This document shows, one piece after another, positions 1-6,422 of a DNA stretch of 7,947 bases; position 1 is the first letter of the stretch, and each line of letters starts with the position of its first letter. The translations under genes and the position numbers were made by a program. This stretch comes from Bacillota bacterium (GTDB lineage Bacteria; Bacillota; Clostridia; Peptostreptococcales; Anaerovoracaceae): positions 1 through 7,947 of the forward strand of contig JAEEPD010000168.1 of NCBI GenBank assembly GCA_016284575.1, given 5' to 3'. Under the pieces are notes generated by a model, which was not told where the DNA came from, made no database searches, and was given only the letters and a program-made list of their open reading frames with translations.

Positions 1-33
1 CGTAAGGATCAGATCAAAACATTTATAAGCTGA
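1..33 (+). CDS. possible 3' end of an upstream gene (partial)
   Basis: Reading from base 1 gives ten codons (RKDQIKTFIS) ending at TGA 31-33. A rho-independent terminator starts 3 nt later, which is where a gene end is expected. The fragment is too short to assign to any family. A second frame also closes nearby (TAA at 26-28), so the frame is a guess based on distance to the terminator. That some gene ends just left of 37 is much safer than this exact frame. Confidence 0.3.
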   Translation, partial: RKDQIKTFIS

Positions 34-36
34 GGG

Positions 37-64
37 GCGGTATCCATGTGGGTGCCGCTTTTTT
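37..64 (+). terminator. rho-independent terminator of the upstream gene
   Basis: GCGGTATCC (37-45) pairs with GGGTGCCGC (50-58) as a 9-bp stem containing two G-U pairs. The loop is ATGT, and six T residues follow directly (59-64). This is a textbook intrinsic terminator on the forward strand. It insulates the downstream three-gene unit from upstream transcription. Confidence 0.85.
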
Positions 65-186
65 GCATAAATATGCAGGCTCCGATATGTAATATCCCAA
101 ATGGGATATCGGTAAAGTGGCAGTGATGATCTCCCGGATCATTATGCCTGTTCAGATGAACGCTATTATACTGTTGACGCATATGC
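65..186. promoter_or_regulatory. palindrome-rich upstream region of the FAH operon
   Basis: This stretch between the upstream terminator and the promoter has no convincing gene. It holds a series of separate inverted repeats: GCATA-AA-TATGC (65-76); ATATCCCA-AA-TGGGATAT (92-109), also flanked by CCGATAT (82-88) and ATATCGG (106-112); ATGATC-N5-GATCAT (126-142); GTTCA-GA-TGAAC (150-161); and GCATATGC (179-186) inside the promoter spacer. Several have the short-spacer symmetry typical of dimeric regulator sites. The 92-109 palindrome is the strongest. No regulator is encoded next to it, so any cognate factor is unknown. A structured untranslated RNA is an alternative reading, but there is no promoter upstream of it that I can support. 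Confidence 0.5.
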
Positions 187-203
187 TCTCCAAAAGGTAT
201 CAT
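174..203 (+). promoter_or_regulatory. sigma-A-type promoter of the three-gene FAH operon
   Basis: TTGACG (174-179) is followed 18 bp later by TATCAT (198-203). Each hexamer matches consensus at five of six positions. Transcription would start near 209-211, giving a leader of about 40 nt that carries AGGAGGT (237-243) five bases before the ATG at 249. The perfect palindrome GCATATGC overlaps the spacer and could be a repressor site. Confidence 0.65.
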
Positions 204-248
204 ATTTGTGACAGATAGTTAACAAAACCCAAAAACAGGAGGTAAAAC

Positions 249-1085
249 ATGAAGCTTTGCAACATTAAGACCGATCAGGGCATTCATCTGGCCCTGGTGA
301 CAGAGCGGGGCATTATAGACGCCACAGCCGCCGGCTTTGGCCTCAGCATGGACCAGGTCATTGCGGGCGCAGATGCATCAAAGCTGGCTGAAATAGCCGC
401 CGACGCATCCCTGCCTGCAGTCGAAGCCCCCGTCTACGCCAATGTGGTCGGAAAGACAGGCAATCTGATATGCGTGGGGCTCAACTACAAAGAGCATGCC
501 ATGAAGTCCGCCAATATGCTGCCGGAGTATCCGGTGCTTTTCGCCAAGCTGGCTCAGGCCCTGGTACCGGACAACTCGGAGGTGGCCCTTCCCCCCTGGG
601 AGAAGACCTATGACTATGAGGCTGAGCTGGTCATCGTGATAGGAAAAGAGGCCTGGGGCGTCAGCGAAGAGAATGCCATGGATTACATCTTCGGCTACAC
701 CTGCGGAAACGATGTAAGCTGCCGGGCCTCCCAAAAGCGCACCAGTCAGTGGTTCCCGGGAAAGAGCATGCCGGGCTTTGGCCCCTGCGGCCCCTGGATC
801 GTCACAAAGGACAGCTTCGACCCCAATGATGATCACATGATACGAAGCATCGTAAACGGCGAGGTCCGCCAGAATGCCGTGACCAGCGACATGATCTTCA
901 GCTGCGCAAAGATCGTCAGCTATGCATCCAAATACCTGAGGCTTGAGCCCGGCGACCTCATCTACACAGGGACCCCCAGCGGCGTGGCCGGCGAGGGCAG
1001 GTTCCCCTTCCTGGTCCCCGGAGACCTGGTGGAGGTGGAGATAGAGGGCATAGGAAAGCTGACCACGAGAATGGTTCAGGGCTGA
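249..1085 (+). CDS. fumarylacetoacetate hydrolase (FAH) family protein
   Basis: This 278-residue protein has the FAH fold. The family uses a divalent metal to cleave, isomerise or decarboxylate oxo-acid substrates (acylpyruvate, fumarylpyruvate, 2-hydroxyhepta-2,4-diene-1,7-dioate, oxaloacetate). The N-terminal 60 residues are the variable lid-like region. The catalytic domain opens with VGLNYKEHA (76-84). It shows the acidic metal-site motif DYEAEL with E124 and E126, then GNDVSCR with D155, GKS with K172, FGPCGPW (177-183), NGEVRQ (203-208) and GDLIYTGTPSGV (245-256). All key family positions are present, so it should be active. The start is fixed by AGGAGGT at 237-243, five bases upstream. 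It is the first gene of a three-gene unit, with 34 nt before the next gene. The cytoplasmic location is inferred from the lack of a signal peptide. Substrate cannot be told from sequence within this promiscuous family. Confidence 0.92.
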   Translation: MKLCNIKTDQGIHLALVTERGIIDATAAGFGLSMDQVIAGADASKLAEIAADASLPAVEAPVYANVVGKTGNLICVGLNYKEHAMKSANMLPEYPVLFAKLAQALVPDNSEVALPPWEKTYDYEAELVIVIGKEAWGVSEENAMDYIFGYTCGNDVSCRASQKRTSQWFPGKSMPGFGPCGPWIVTKDSFDPNDDHMIRSIVNGEVRQNAVTSDMIFSCAKIVSYASKYLRLEPGDLIYTGTPSGVAGEGRFPFLVPGDLVEVEIEGIGKLTTRMVQG

Positions 1086-1119
1086 TGCGGAATGCTTACC
1101 GATAAGGGAGTACACATAC

Positions 1120-1929
1120 ATGAAAACACTTGAGATCGCGCGAAAAAGACGCAGTGTCCGCACCTTCGACGGCAAAGGACTTTCCCCGGAGGATGCGAAG
1201 AAGATAATGGATTTTGCGGAGCAGGCAGATAACCCCTATGGCCTTGCCATAGCATGGAAGCTGCTGGACGCAGAAAAGGACGGGCTCACCACCCCTGTGA
1301 TCGTGGGCACCGATGTGTTTATAGGCGGCAAAATGCAGAGAGCGCCCCACACCGAGGAGGCCTTCGGCTACTCCTTTGAGCGGGTAGTGCTGTTTGCTGA
1401 GGAGCTTGGCATAGGAACCACCTGGATAGCGGGGACCATGGACAGAGCAGCCTTCGAGAAGGCCATGGAGCTTTCAGAAGGCGAAGTAATGCCCTGCGTA
1501 AGCCCCCTGGGCTATCCAGCGGAAAAGATGTCCATAAGGGAGACCGTCATGAGGTCCAGCATCAAAGCCGACAGCAGGATGGCCTTCGGCGAGGTATTCT
1601 TTGACGGCTCCTTCGAAAAACCGCTGACAGAGGAGGCTGCAGGAAGGCTGGCTGAGGCCTTCGAAGCAGTGCGAATCGGCCCCTCCGCCGTCAACAGGCA
1701 GCCCTGGCGAATAGTACTTTGCGGCAGCAAAGCCCACTTCTATGAAAAGGGCAGCAAGGGCTTGGGCGGAAACGACTGGGACATCCAGAAGGTGGACCTT
1801 GGGATAGCTCTCTGCCATTTCGAACTGGCAGCAAGGGATCTGGGCTTTGCACCAGTATTTGAGATCGGAGATCCGGGTCTTAGCGCTCCTGCCAATGTCA
1901 AGTATATAGCCAGCTACGATCTGGCCTAG
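1120..1929 (+). CDS. nitroreductase-family flavoprotein (TM1586-type, putative TM nitroreductase)
   Basis: This 269-residue protein matches the TM1586 branch of the nitroreductase fold, in which two related half-domains form one chain instead of a homodimer of short subunits. Family members bind FMN and use NAD(P)H. An early RRSVR segment (10-14) is the usual FMN-phosphate motif. AEELGIGTTWI (93-103) matches the conserved helix and loop of the first half. GPSAVNRQPWR (187-197) is the second flavin-contact motif, and VDLGIALCHFELAARDLGF (225-243) is the closing helix of the second half. No signal peptide or membrane segment is seen. AAGGGAG (1104-1110) lies nine bases before the ATG. It lies 34 nt after the FAH gene and 26 nt before the hydrolase gene, so the three are probably co-transcribed. 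The true substrate (nitro compound, quinone, enone or other) is unknown. Confidence 0.88.
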   Translation: MKTLEIARKRRSVRTFDGKGLSPEDAKKIMDFAEQADNPYGLAIAWKLLDAEKDGLTTPVIVGTDVFIGGKMQRAPHTEEAFGYSFERVVLFAEELGIGTTWIAGTMDRAAFEKAMELSEGEVMPCVSPLGYPAEKMSIRETVMRSSIKADSRMAFGEVFFDGSFEKPLTEEAAGRLAEAFEAVRIGPSAVNRQPWRIVLCGSKAHFYEKGSKGLGGNDWDIQKVDLGIALCHFELAARDLGFAPVFEIGDPGLSAPANVKYIASYDLA

Positions 1930-1930
1930 G

Positions 1931-1954
1931 CAGGCCGTATGCCCAAGAGGCCTG
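1931..1954 (+). other. inverted repeat overlapping the hydrolase ribosome-binding site
   Basis: CAGGCC (1931-1936) and GGCCTG (1949-1954) are perfect inverted copies filling the short gap between the nitroreductase and hydrolase genes. The right arm covers the end of the only Shine-Dalgarno-like sequence, AGAGG (1946-1950), and stops one base before the ATG at 1956. There is no T-run, so it is not a terminator. In RNA it could lower translation of the third gene unless ribosomes finishing the second gene open it. The functional role is inference. Confidence 0.4.
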
Positions 1955-1955
1955 A

Positions 1956-2963
1956 ATGAAGAGATCCAGGAGCAGGAAATTTAAGATCATCGCAGCAGCA
2001 GTAATAGTTCTTTTACTGCTGCTTTATGCTGCGGCGGGAAATATAATCGTTAGCGCCACCCTGGTGCCCTCCTTCATGACTAAGCTTGACTTTTTTGACC
2101 AGGTGGTGGATGCCAGCTACGCGGAGATGATATATACCGACGACATTACGGAGAACACCAGGGCCGCCCGGGCGGATGTGAAGGCCTGGCTGGAGGAGGT
2201 CAAGCCCGAATACTACGGCCAGAGGAGCAGCGACGGCTACCTGCTGGTGGCTTCTGTGATACGCCACCCGGACGATGAAAAGCGGCCCTGGGTGATGCTG
2301 CTCCACGGCTATACAGGCTGGAAGGAGGAGTGCTATCACTACGCCCTCTACTACTACCGCTGGGGCTTCAACGTGATCTGCCCGGACATGCGCTGCCAGG
2401 GCCAGTCGGAGGGCGATTTCATAGGCATGGGCTATACGGATGCCAGGGACAACCTGCTGTGGCTGGATTATATCCTAAGGAAGGATCCGGAGGCGGAGAT
2501 AGCCCTTCACGGCGAATCCATGGGAGCCTCCTGCGCTCTTATGATGGCAGGTCTGGAGGAGCTGCCGGGGAATGTGCGCTGCATAGTCTCGGACTGCGCC
2601 TACACCTATGTCCCCGCCATCTTCAAGATAAAGCTGAAGGATTGGACGGGGCTTCCGGATCTGGGCTTTACCGAAGCTGCAAGGCTGGCCCTTCTTGCAA
2701 GGGGAGGCTACGACATCCGCAAAGCCTCGGCGCTCAGATCCGAGGCACAGAGCAGCATCCCCTCCCTCTTCATCCACGGCGCAGAGGATAAATTCATACC
2801 CATAGAGATGAGCAGGCGGCTCTACGAGGCCTGCAAAGCTCCTAAGGAATGCCTCTGGATGGAAGCGGCAGGCCATGCCCAGAGCGCCTACAAGGACCCG
2901 GAGCTTTACTATGGGACCATAAGGGAGTTCGTTGAAAAATATATTGAGCTGCCTGAGGAATAG
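1956..2963 (+). CDS. membrane-anchored alpha/beta hydrolase (YqkD-like)
   Basis: This 335-residue serine hydrolase starts with a basic stretch (KRSRSRKFK) and one hydrophobic helix (about 11-34) with no obvious cleavage site. It is therefore probably a signal-anchored protein with its catalytic domain outside the membrane. A helical linker (45-95) leads into the alpha/beta-hydrolase core. The oxyanion segment is LLHGYTGW (115-122) and RCQGQSEGD (146-154) is the next conserved loop. The nucleophile elbow is GESMG with Ser188, the acid is Asp278 in HGAEDKFIP, and the base is His307 in AAGHAQS. The triad is complete. Overall layout resembles Bacillus subtilis YqkD and other exported hydrolases of unknown substrate; esterase or peptidase activity are both possible. 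The Shine-Dalgarno sequence is weak (AGAGG, five bases upstream), suggesting translational coupling to the nitroreductase gene. It is the last gene before a strong terminator. Confidence 0.88.
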   Translation: MKRSRSRKFKIIAAAVIVLLLLLYAAAGNIIVSATLVPSFMTKLDFFDQVVDASYAEMIYTDDITENTRAARADVKAWLEEVKPEYYGQRSSDGYLLVASVIRHPDDEKRPWVMLLHGYTGWKEECYHYALYYYRWGFNVICPDMRCQGQSEGDFIGMGYTDARDNLLWLDYILRKDPEAEIALHGESMGASCALMMAGLEELPGNVRCIVSDCAYTYVPAIFKIKLKDWTGLPDLGFTEAARLALLARGGYDIRKASALRSEAQSSIPSLFIHGAEDKFIPIEMSRRLYEACKAPKECLWMEAAGHAQSAYKDPELYYGTIREFVEKYIELPEE

Positions 2964-2987
2964 CCCAAAGTCATCAGAATATAAAAA

Positions 2988-3012
2988 CGGCCTCCCCTGA
3001 GGCCGCTTTTTT
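2988..3012 (+). terminator. rho-independent terminator of the FAH-nitroreductase-hydrolase unit
   Basis: CGGCCTC (2988-2994) and GAGGCCG (2999-3005) form a perfect 7-bp GC-rich stem with loop CCCT. One C and then six T residues (3007-3012) follow. An A-run (2983-2987) precedes the stem, so it could also act weakly on the reverse strand. It lies 24 nt after the hydrolase stop codon and separates that unit from the helicase gene. Confidence 0.92.
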
Positions 3013-3045
3013 GTACACCGCCATATAGAACATACATTCTTTTTA

Positions 3046-3054
3046 TGCTATACT
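3046..3054 (+). promoter_or_regulatory. extended -10 promoter of the helicase gene
   Basis: TGC followed by TATACT (3049-3054) is an extended -10 element, matching TGn + TATAAT at five of six hexamer positions. At 17-bp spacing the -35 position holds TAGAAC (3026-3031), a poor match, which extended -10 promoters tolerate. The start would be near 3060, giving a leader of about 38 nt. AAAGGA (3084-3089) sits eight bases before the ATG at 3098. Confidence 0.5.
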
Positions 3055-3097
3055 GGGTCTGCAAAGCAGTGCAGCTGCCACGGAAAGGACAGGCGCG

Positions 3098-5281
3098 ATG
3101 TACGGATACGAAACTGACATAAATGAATACCCGGGAGACAGCCTGGCGGGGCTCAATGCTGCCCAGCGGGAGGCCGTCACCGCCACCGAGGGCTTTGTAA
3201 GGGTCATCGCCGGGGCCGGCTCCGGCAAGACCAGGGCCCTCACCCACCGCTTCGCCTATCTTGTGAACGAGCTTGGAATAATGCCCGGGAACATACTCTG
3301 CGTCACCTTCACCAACAAGGCGGCGCAGGAGATGAGGCAGCGCATCCACAGCATGATAGGAGACCGGGACACGGCCTTTATCAATACCTTCCACGGCTTC
3401 TGCGTTTCGGTGCTGGACGAGGAAAGCTACGCAGTGCAGTACCCGAGGAGCTTTCTGGTGCTGGATAATTCCGACATTGATTCCATGCTGGGCACCATAT
3501 ACGAAGAGCGGGGGCTCACCTTAAGGGAGAAAAGCTTTAAGGATGCCCGGGACATGATAGAGATCCAGAAGCTTTTCAAAAAGCCCGAGTATTATCTGGA
3601 CATGATAGCCATGCCCCTGGACCAGCTCAGAGAAAAATATATGGCAGCAAGGACCATAGATGACATCATCTTTTACGGCTATCTGTACCAGGAGAAAAAA
3701 TATTTCGGTCTGGATTACAACGACCTTATAATCTTTACGCTCTACATCTTCCGGGAGAATCCTGACATCAGGCTCAAATGGCAGCAGCGCCTGGAATACA
3801 TAATGATAGACGAATTCCAGGACATTGACGAGCTGCAGTACCAGCTGATGGAGACCCTCTGCGGCTATCATAAAAATCTCTTCGTGGTGGGGGACCCGGA
3901 CCAGACCATCTACACCTGGAGAGGCGCCAATGTCAAATACCTTATGGACTTTGACAACGCTCACGAGGGGACGAAGACCATCATGATGATGGAAAACTAC
4001 CGCTCTACGCCCCAGATACTCGCTGCGGCCAACGCCCTGATCGGAAAGAACAAAAGCCGCATAAAAAAGGAGCTGCTGCCGACCCTTCCAGACGGCGAGG
4101 TCCCCATCTGCTATCACGCCAAAACCCAGGCTGCGGAAGCTCAGTGGATAGCGGATAAGATAAAGGAGCTTAGCGGCCGGTGCCGCCTGGGAGACATAGC
4201 CCTGCTCTACCGGGCCCATTATATAACAAGAAATCTGGAGGAGGCCCTGCTGCGGGAGAAGATACCCTACAGGATCTACAGCGGCGTCCAGTTTTTCGAG
4301 CGCATGGAGATAAAGGACACCCTCTCTTATCTCAGGCTTTTAGCCTACAGGGACGATCTCAGCTTCAGGAGGGCCGTCAACACCCCCAAGAGAAACATGG
4401 GGCGGCGCCGCATGGCCTGGCTGGAGGAAAAGGCTCAGGAGGAGGGCTGCAGCCTCTACATCGCACTTACGCGCCATCTGGAGGACGATATTTTCAAGGG
4501 GACCAAGGCCGCAGCCTTTGTGAAGCTCATAGAGGATTTCAGCGCCATGGCGGACACCATGCCTGTGTCGGAGCTCTTCTCCAAGCTGGTGGACAAGAGC
4601 GGCTACGAGGAGATGCTTCGCACCGAGGGCAGTCAGGAGAGGCTGGACAATCTGGCGGAGCTTAAACAGGCCATCTACGATTTTGAGATAAGCTGCGGGG
4701 AGGAGACCCAGCTGCGTCACTATCTGGAGCATGTGGCCCTGATGACCAACGCGGATGAACCCGAAAGCAGGGACAAGGTCCGCCTGATGACGGTCCACGC
4801 CGCCAAGGGCCTTGAATTTCCTTATGTTTTCCTCTGCTCCATGAACGAGGACGTGTTCCCCTCCAAGAAGATAAGTACGCTGGAGGCCATGGAGGAGGAA
4901 AGGCGGCTGGCCTTCGTAGCCCTGACCAGAGCGGAGAAGGGGCTGTTTCTTTCCGAGGCCGAAGGCCGGACTCTTGACGGCTCCCCCAGATACCCATCCC
5001 GCTTCATACTGGATATAGGGGAGGAGAATCTGCAGATGATAGATCCGCCCTCGGAGGAGCTGCTGCGTTCAGCCAGAGGACGGATAGAAAGCAGCCTGCT
5101 TTTCATGCCTGAAAACATGGAAAAAACAGCGCTTCCCGAGGGGACCCGGGTGCGCCACAGCATCTTCGGTACAGGCACCGTTGTGGGCTTTGACAGCGGC
5201 GCCAATGCCTTTATTATTCAGTTCGATATGCTTGACACCCCAAGAAAGCTTAATGCCAGGGTAAAGCTGGATATACTGTAA
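3098..5281 (+). CDS. UvrD/PcrA/Rep-family superfamily 1A ATP-dependent DNA helicase
   Basis: This 727-residue protein carries the full set of SF1A 3'-5' DNA helicase motifs. They are the Q-motif region LNAAQREAV (19-27), Walker A GAGSGKT (39-45, Lys44), Ia TFTNKAA (70-76), Ic NTFHGFC (96-102), II IDEFQD (237-242), III GDPDQTIYTWRGA (265-277), IV ENYRS (299-303), V LMTVHAAKGLEF (563-574) and VI ERRLAFVALTRA (601-612). The C-terminus ends in a PcrA-like Tudor-type segment, VRHSIFGTGTVVGF (685-698), known in PcrA to contact RNA polymerase. Length is typical. Motif III reads GDPDQTIYTW instead of the GDDDQSIYxW usual in main PcrA proteins, so this may be a second paralogue; I therefore give no symbol. 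The gene ends with tandem stops TAA TAG. It is flanked by its own promoter and terminator, so it is probably transcribed alone. Role: unwinding DNA in repair, replication restart or clearing of stalled polymerases. Confidence 0.95.
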   Translation: MYGYETDINEYPGDSLAGLNAAQREAVTATEGFVRVIAGAGSGKTRALTHRFAYLVNELGIMPGNILCVTFTNKAAQEMRQRIHSMIGDRDTAFINTFHGFCVSVLDEESYAVQYPRSFLVLDNSDIDSMLGTIYEERGLTLREKSFKDARDMIEIQKLFKKPEYYLDMIAMPLDQLREKYMAARTIDDIIFYGYLYQEKKYFGLDYNDLIIFTLYIFRENPDIRLKWQQRLEYIMIDEFQDIDELQYQLMETLCGYHKNLFVVGDPDQTIYTWRGANVKYLMDFDNAHEGTKTIMMMENYRSTPQILAAANALIGKNKSRIKKELLPTLPDGEVPICYHAKTQAAEAQWIADKIKELSGRCRLGDIALLYRAHYITRNLEEALLREKIPYRIYSGVQFFERMEIKDTLSYLRLLAYRDDLSFRRAVNTPKRNMGRRRMAWLEEKAQEEGCSLYIALTRHLEDDIFKGTKAAAFVKLIEDFSAMADTMPVSELFSKLVDKSGYEEMLRTEGSQERLDNLAELKQAIYDFEISCGEETQLRHYLEHVALMTNADEPESRDKVRLMTVHAAKGLEFPYVFLCSMNEDVFPSKKISTLEAMEEERRLAFVALTRAEKGLFLSEAEGRTLDGSPRYPSRFILDIGEENLQMIDPPSEELLRSARGRIESSLLFMPENMEKTALPEGTRVRHSIFGTGTVVGFDSGANAFIIQFDMLDTPRKLNARVKLDIL

Positions 5282-5301
5282 TAGACTATAATAATAAACG
5301 C

Positions 5302-5409
5302 AAAATACACTCCCCTCAGGGCCCGCTCTCGCCCTTCGCCAAACAAGGCTAAGGTCTCTTGGCTTGGGCTGGCGCTTGCGACGACCCTTCGTGGGAGTGT
5401 ATTTTTTTT
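5302..5409. terminator. 104-bp inverted-end structured element acting as a terminator between convergent genes
   Basis: AAAATACACTCCC (5302-5314) and GGGAGTGTATTTT (5393-5405) are perfect 13-bp inverted copies. On the forward strand the T-run continues to 5409, eight T in a row from 5402. The 78-bp interior folds further: AGGG (5318-5321) can pair with CCCT (5385-5388), CGC (5324-5326) with GCG (5378-5380), and GCTAAG (5348-5353) with CTTGGC (5358-5363). Position between the convergent helicase and XRE genes fits a terminator, strong forward and weak reverse because the reverse T-run is only four. It is far larger than a normal intrinsic terminator, and its perfect ends and long folded core also resemble a small palindromic repeat or MITE. 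No clear target-site duplication flanks it. Confidence 0.65.
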
Positions 5410-5433
5410 GTATCTTGTGTTTATGTGTTTACA

Positions 5434-5652
5434 TCATTCCTCCGGCTGTTCCCCGGGCTGGTATTCCAGTATGTCTCCGGGCTGACAGTCCAGCACCCTG
5501 CATATGGCATCCAGGGTGGAGAAGCGTATGGCGCTCACCTTGCCGGTCTTCATCTTCGAAAGGTTCACATTGGATACCCCCACCCGCTCGGAAAGCTCGT
5601 TCAGGGACATCTTGCGGTCCGCCATCATGCGGTCAAGTCTTAAGATTATCAT
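5434..5652 (-). CDS. small XRE/Cro-CI-type DNA-binding regulator (YozG-like)
   Basis: This 72-residue protein is almost entirely one helix-turn-helix domain. The helices are SLNELSERVG (16-25) and the recognition segment SNVNLSKMKTG (27-37). They are followed by the conserved tail FSTLDAICRVLDCQPGDILEY (44-64), which is typical of short Cro-like regulators such as Bacillus subtilis YozG. There is no effector or dimerisation domain beyond the fold. The start is supported by a GGGGGT Shine-Dalgarno (reverse strand, about 5659-5664), six bases upstream. It is the second gene of a reverse operon, 33 nt after the DUF2975 gene. This gene pairing is widespread in Bacillota, although its physiological role is not established. 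It probably regulates its own operon through the repeats near 6409-6447; that link is inference. Confidence 0.92.
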   Translation of the reverse strand: MIILRLDRMMADRKMSLNELSERVGVSNVNLSKMKTGKVSAIRFSTLDAICRVLDCQPGDILEYQPGEQPEE

Positions 5653-5685
5653 ATCATTACCCCCTTTTCTCTGCGTCCCGCTTCC

Positions 5686-6279
5686 CTACAGAGTCTCATC
5701 CGACAGCTTCTGCAGCTCCTCGCCATAGCGGAAGATGTAGGAGAAGAGAAAGAGTATGAAGGCAAATACTATGAAGTCCATGTTTATCTGATGGCTGACG
5801 GCAAATTCCACCGGACCGTTGGCATTGGCGGATATCATGGCCTGGGCCACATAGGTCTTTACGAAGGCTTCGAATATATTGATCAGTATGCCGGCGCCCA
5901 GGGTGAACCATCCCATCTTGCGGATATTGAGGCTAACGCTGCTGTCGAAGGGTCTGCCATCCTTCATGGGCTCCAGTATTTTGCGGATGATGCGTATCCC
6001 GTACCAGACTGTGAGCACCATGACCAGACCCACTGCGCTCATAAGCAGCACTGCCTTGCGGACCTCCAGGACCTCAAACACCAGATCCTCCGGATTGATG
6101 ATGAAGCCGTTGATGTTCGCACTCATTTTCAGGGCGCCCTTTTCCACCAGCTTGTCGTATCCCAGCAGCAGCCCCAGTATGTTCAGCACTGCCAGCACGG
6201 ACATTATTACTATGCATATTATCTGAGATATCTTGAAAAATATATCCAGCCCTCTTGCTGTCTTTTTCATCTGTTCCAT
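5686..6279 (-). CDS. DUF2975 family four-helix membrane protein (YoaS-like)
   Basis: This 197-residue integral membrane protein has four hydrophobic segments at about 14-40, 75-98, 123-143 and 166-185. Two DUF2975 features stand out: GRPFDSSVSLNIRKMGW (108-124) between helices two and three, and a C-terminus IFRYGEELQKLSDETL (182-197). The start (ATG, reverse complement of 6277-6279) is chosen because AAAGGAG (6287-6293) is seven bases upstream and the chain begins close to the first membrane helix. An in-frame ATG at 6337-6339 also has an AGGAG eight bases upstream and would add 20 charged residues. The most upstream ATG (6400-6402) lies behind the -10 and cannot be on the transcript. It is co-transcribed with the XRE gene. 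The membrane protein may sense a signal or sequester the regulator, but the biochemical function of DUF2975 is unknown. Confidence 0.9.
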   Translation of the reverse strand: MEQMKKTARGLDIFFKISQIICIVIMSVLAVLNILGLLLGYDKLVEKGALKMSANINGFIINPEDLVFEVLEVRKAVLLMSAVGLVMVLTVWYGIRIIRKILEPMKDGRPFDSSVSLNIRKMGWFTLGAGILINIFEAFVKTYVAQAMISANANGPVEFAVSHQINMDFIVFAFILFLFSYIFRYGEELQKLSDETL

Positions 6280-6387
6280 TTTGTTTCTCCTTTCCCGGGA
6301 CCGGCCTTTATCTGCCGGTGCCCTCCCTCCTGTGTTCATGTCCTGGGCTCCTGCAGGAAGCCGGCGGACCCTTCGGGGATCTCCTGT
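6280..6387 (-). promoter_or_regulatory. structured leader of the DUF2975-XRE mRNA
   Basis: From the predicted start (near 6387) to the ATG there is a leader of about 108 nt with two hairpins. One (6346-6362; arms GGCTTC and GGAGCC as read on the reverse strand, with one G-U pair) includes the AGGAG that would serve the alternative ATG at 6337-6339. The other (6297-6323) pairs ACCGGC with GCCGGT, and GGG with CCC across a one-base bulge. It stops three bases before the main Shine-Dalgarno AAAGGAG (6287-6293). No known riboswitch class is recognised. A regulatory role is inference. Confidence 0.4.
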
Positions 6388-6393
6388 GACTAT

Positions 6394-6422
6394 AAGATAC
6401 ATCAGCGATTAATGTTTGTCAA
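6394..6422 (-). promoter_or_regulatory. promoter of the DUF2975-XRE operon
   Basis: On the reverse strand a perfect -35 TTGACA (6417-6422) is followed after exactly 17 bp by TATCTT (6394-6399), four of six matches to TATAAT. The start should fall near 6387. The -35 overlaps the first copy of a direct repeat, a usual place for a repressor to block polymerase. Confidence 0.75.

Noticed and set aside
9..203. 64-codon reverse-strand open frame upstream of the FAH gene
   Set aside because: It has no ribosome-binding site before its ATG, runs across a forward terminator and the palindromes, has odd composition rich in His, and fits no family I know.
378..1175. 265-codon reverse-strand open frame opposite the FAH gene
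   Set aside because: It is antisense to a gene with every family motif intact, shows no recognisable domain, and runs past the end of that gene. It is a by-product of GC-rich codon usage.
2330..2791. 153-codon forward open frame overlapping the alpha/beta hydrolase
   Set aside because: It is out of frame with a complete catalytic triad gene. The translation is Gly/Pro/Arg/Leu-rich with no domain, as expected of a shifted GC-rich frame.
3521..4219. 232-codon reverse-strand open frame inside the helicase gene
   Set aside because: It is antisense to conserved helicase motifs II to IV, with no ribosome-binding site and no recognisable domain.
5686..6402. 238-codon version of the DUF2975 gene
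   Set aside because: Its ATG at 6400-6402 lies upstream of the -10 (6394-6399), so it would not be in the mRNA. The extra N-terminus is Arg/Gly-rich and unlike the family.
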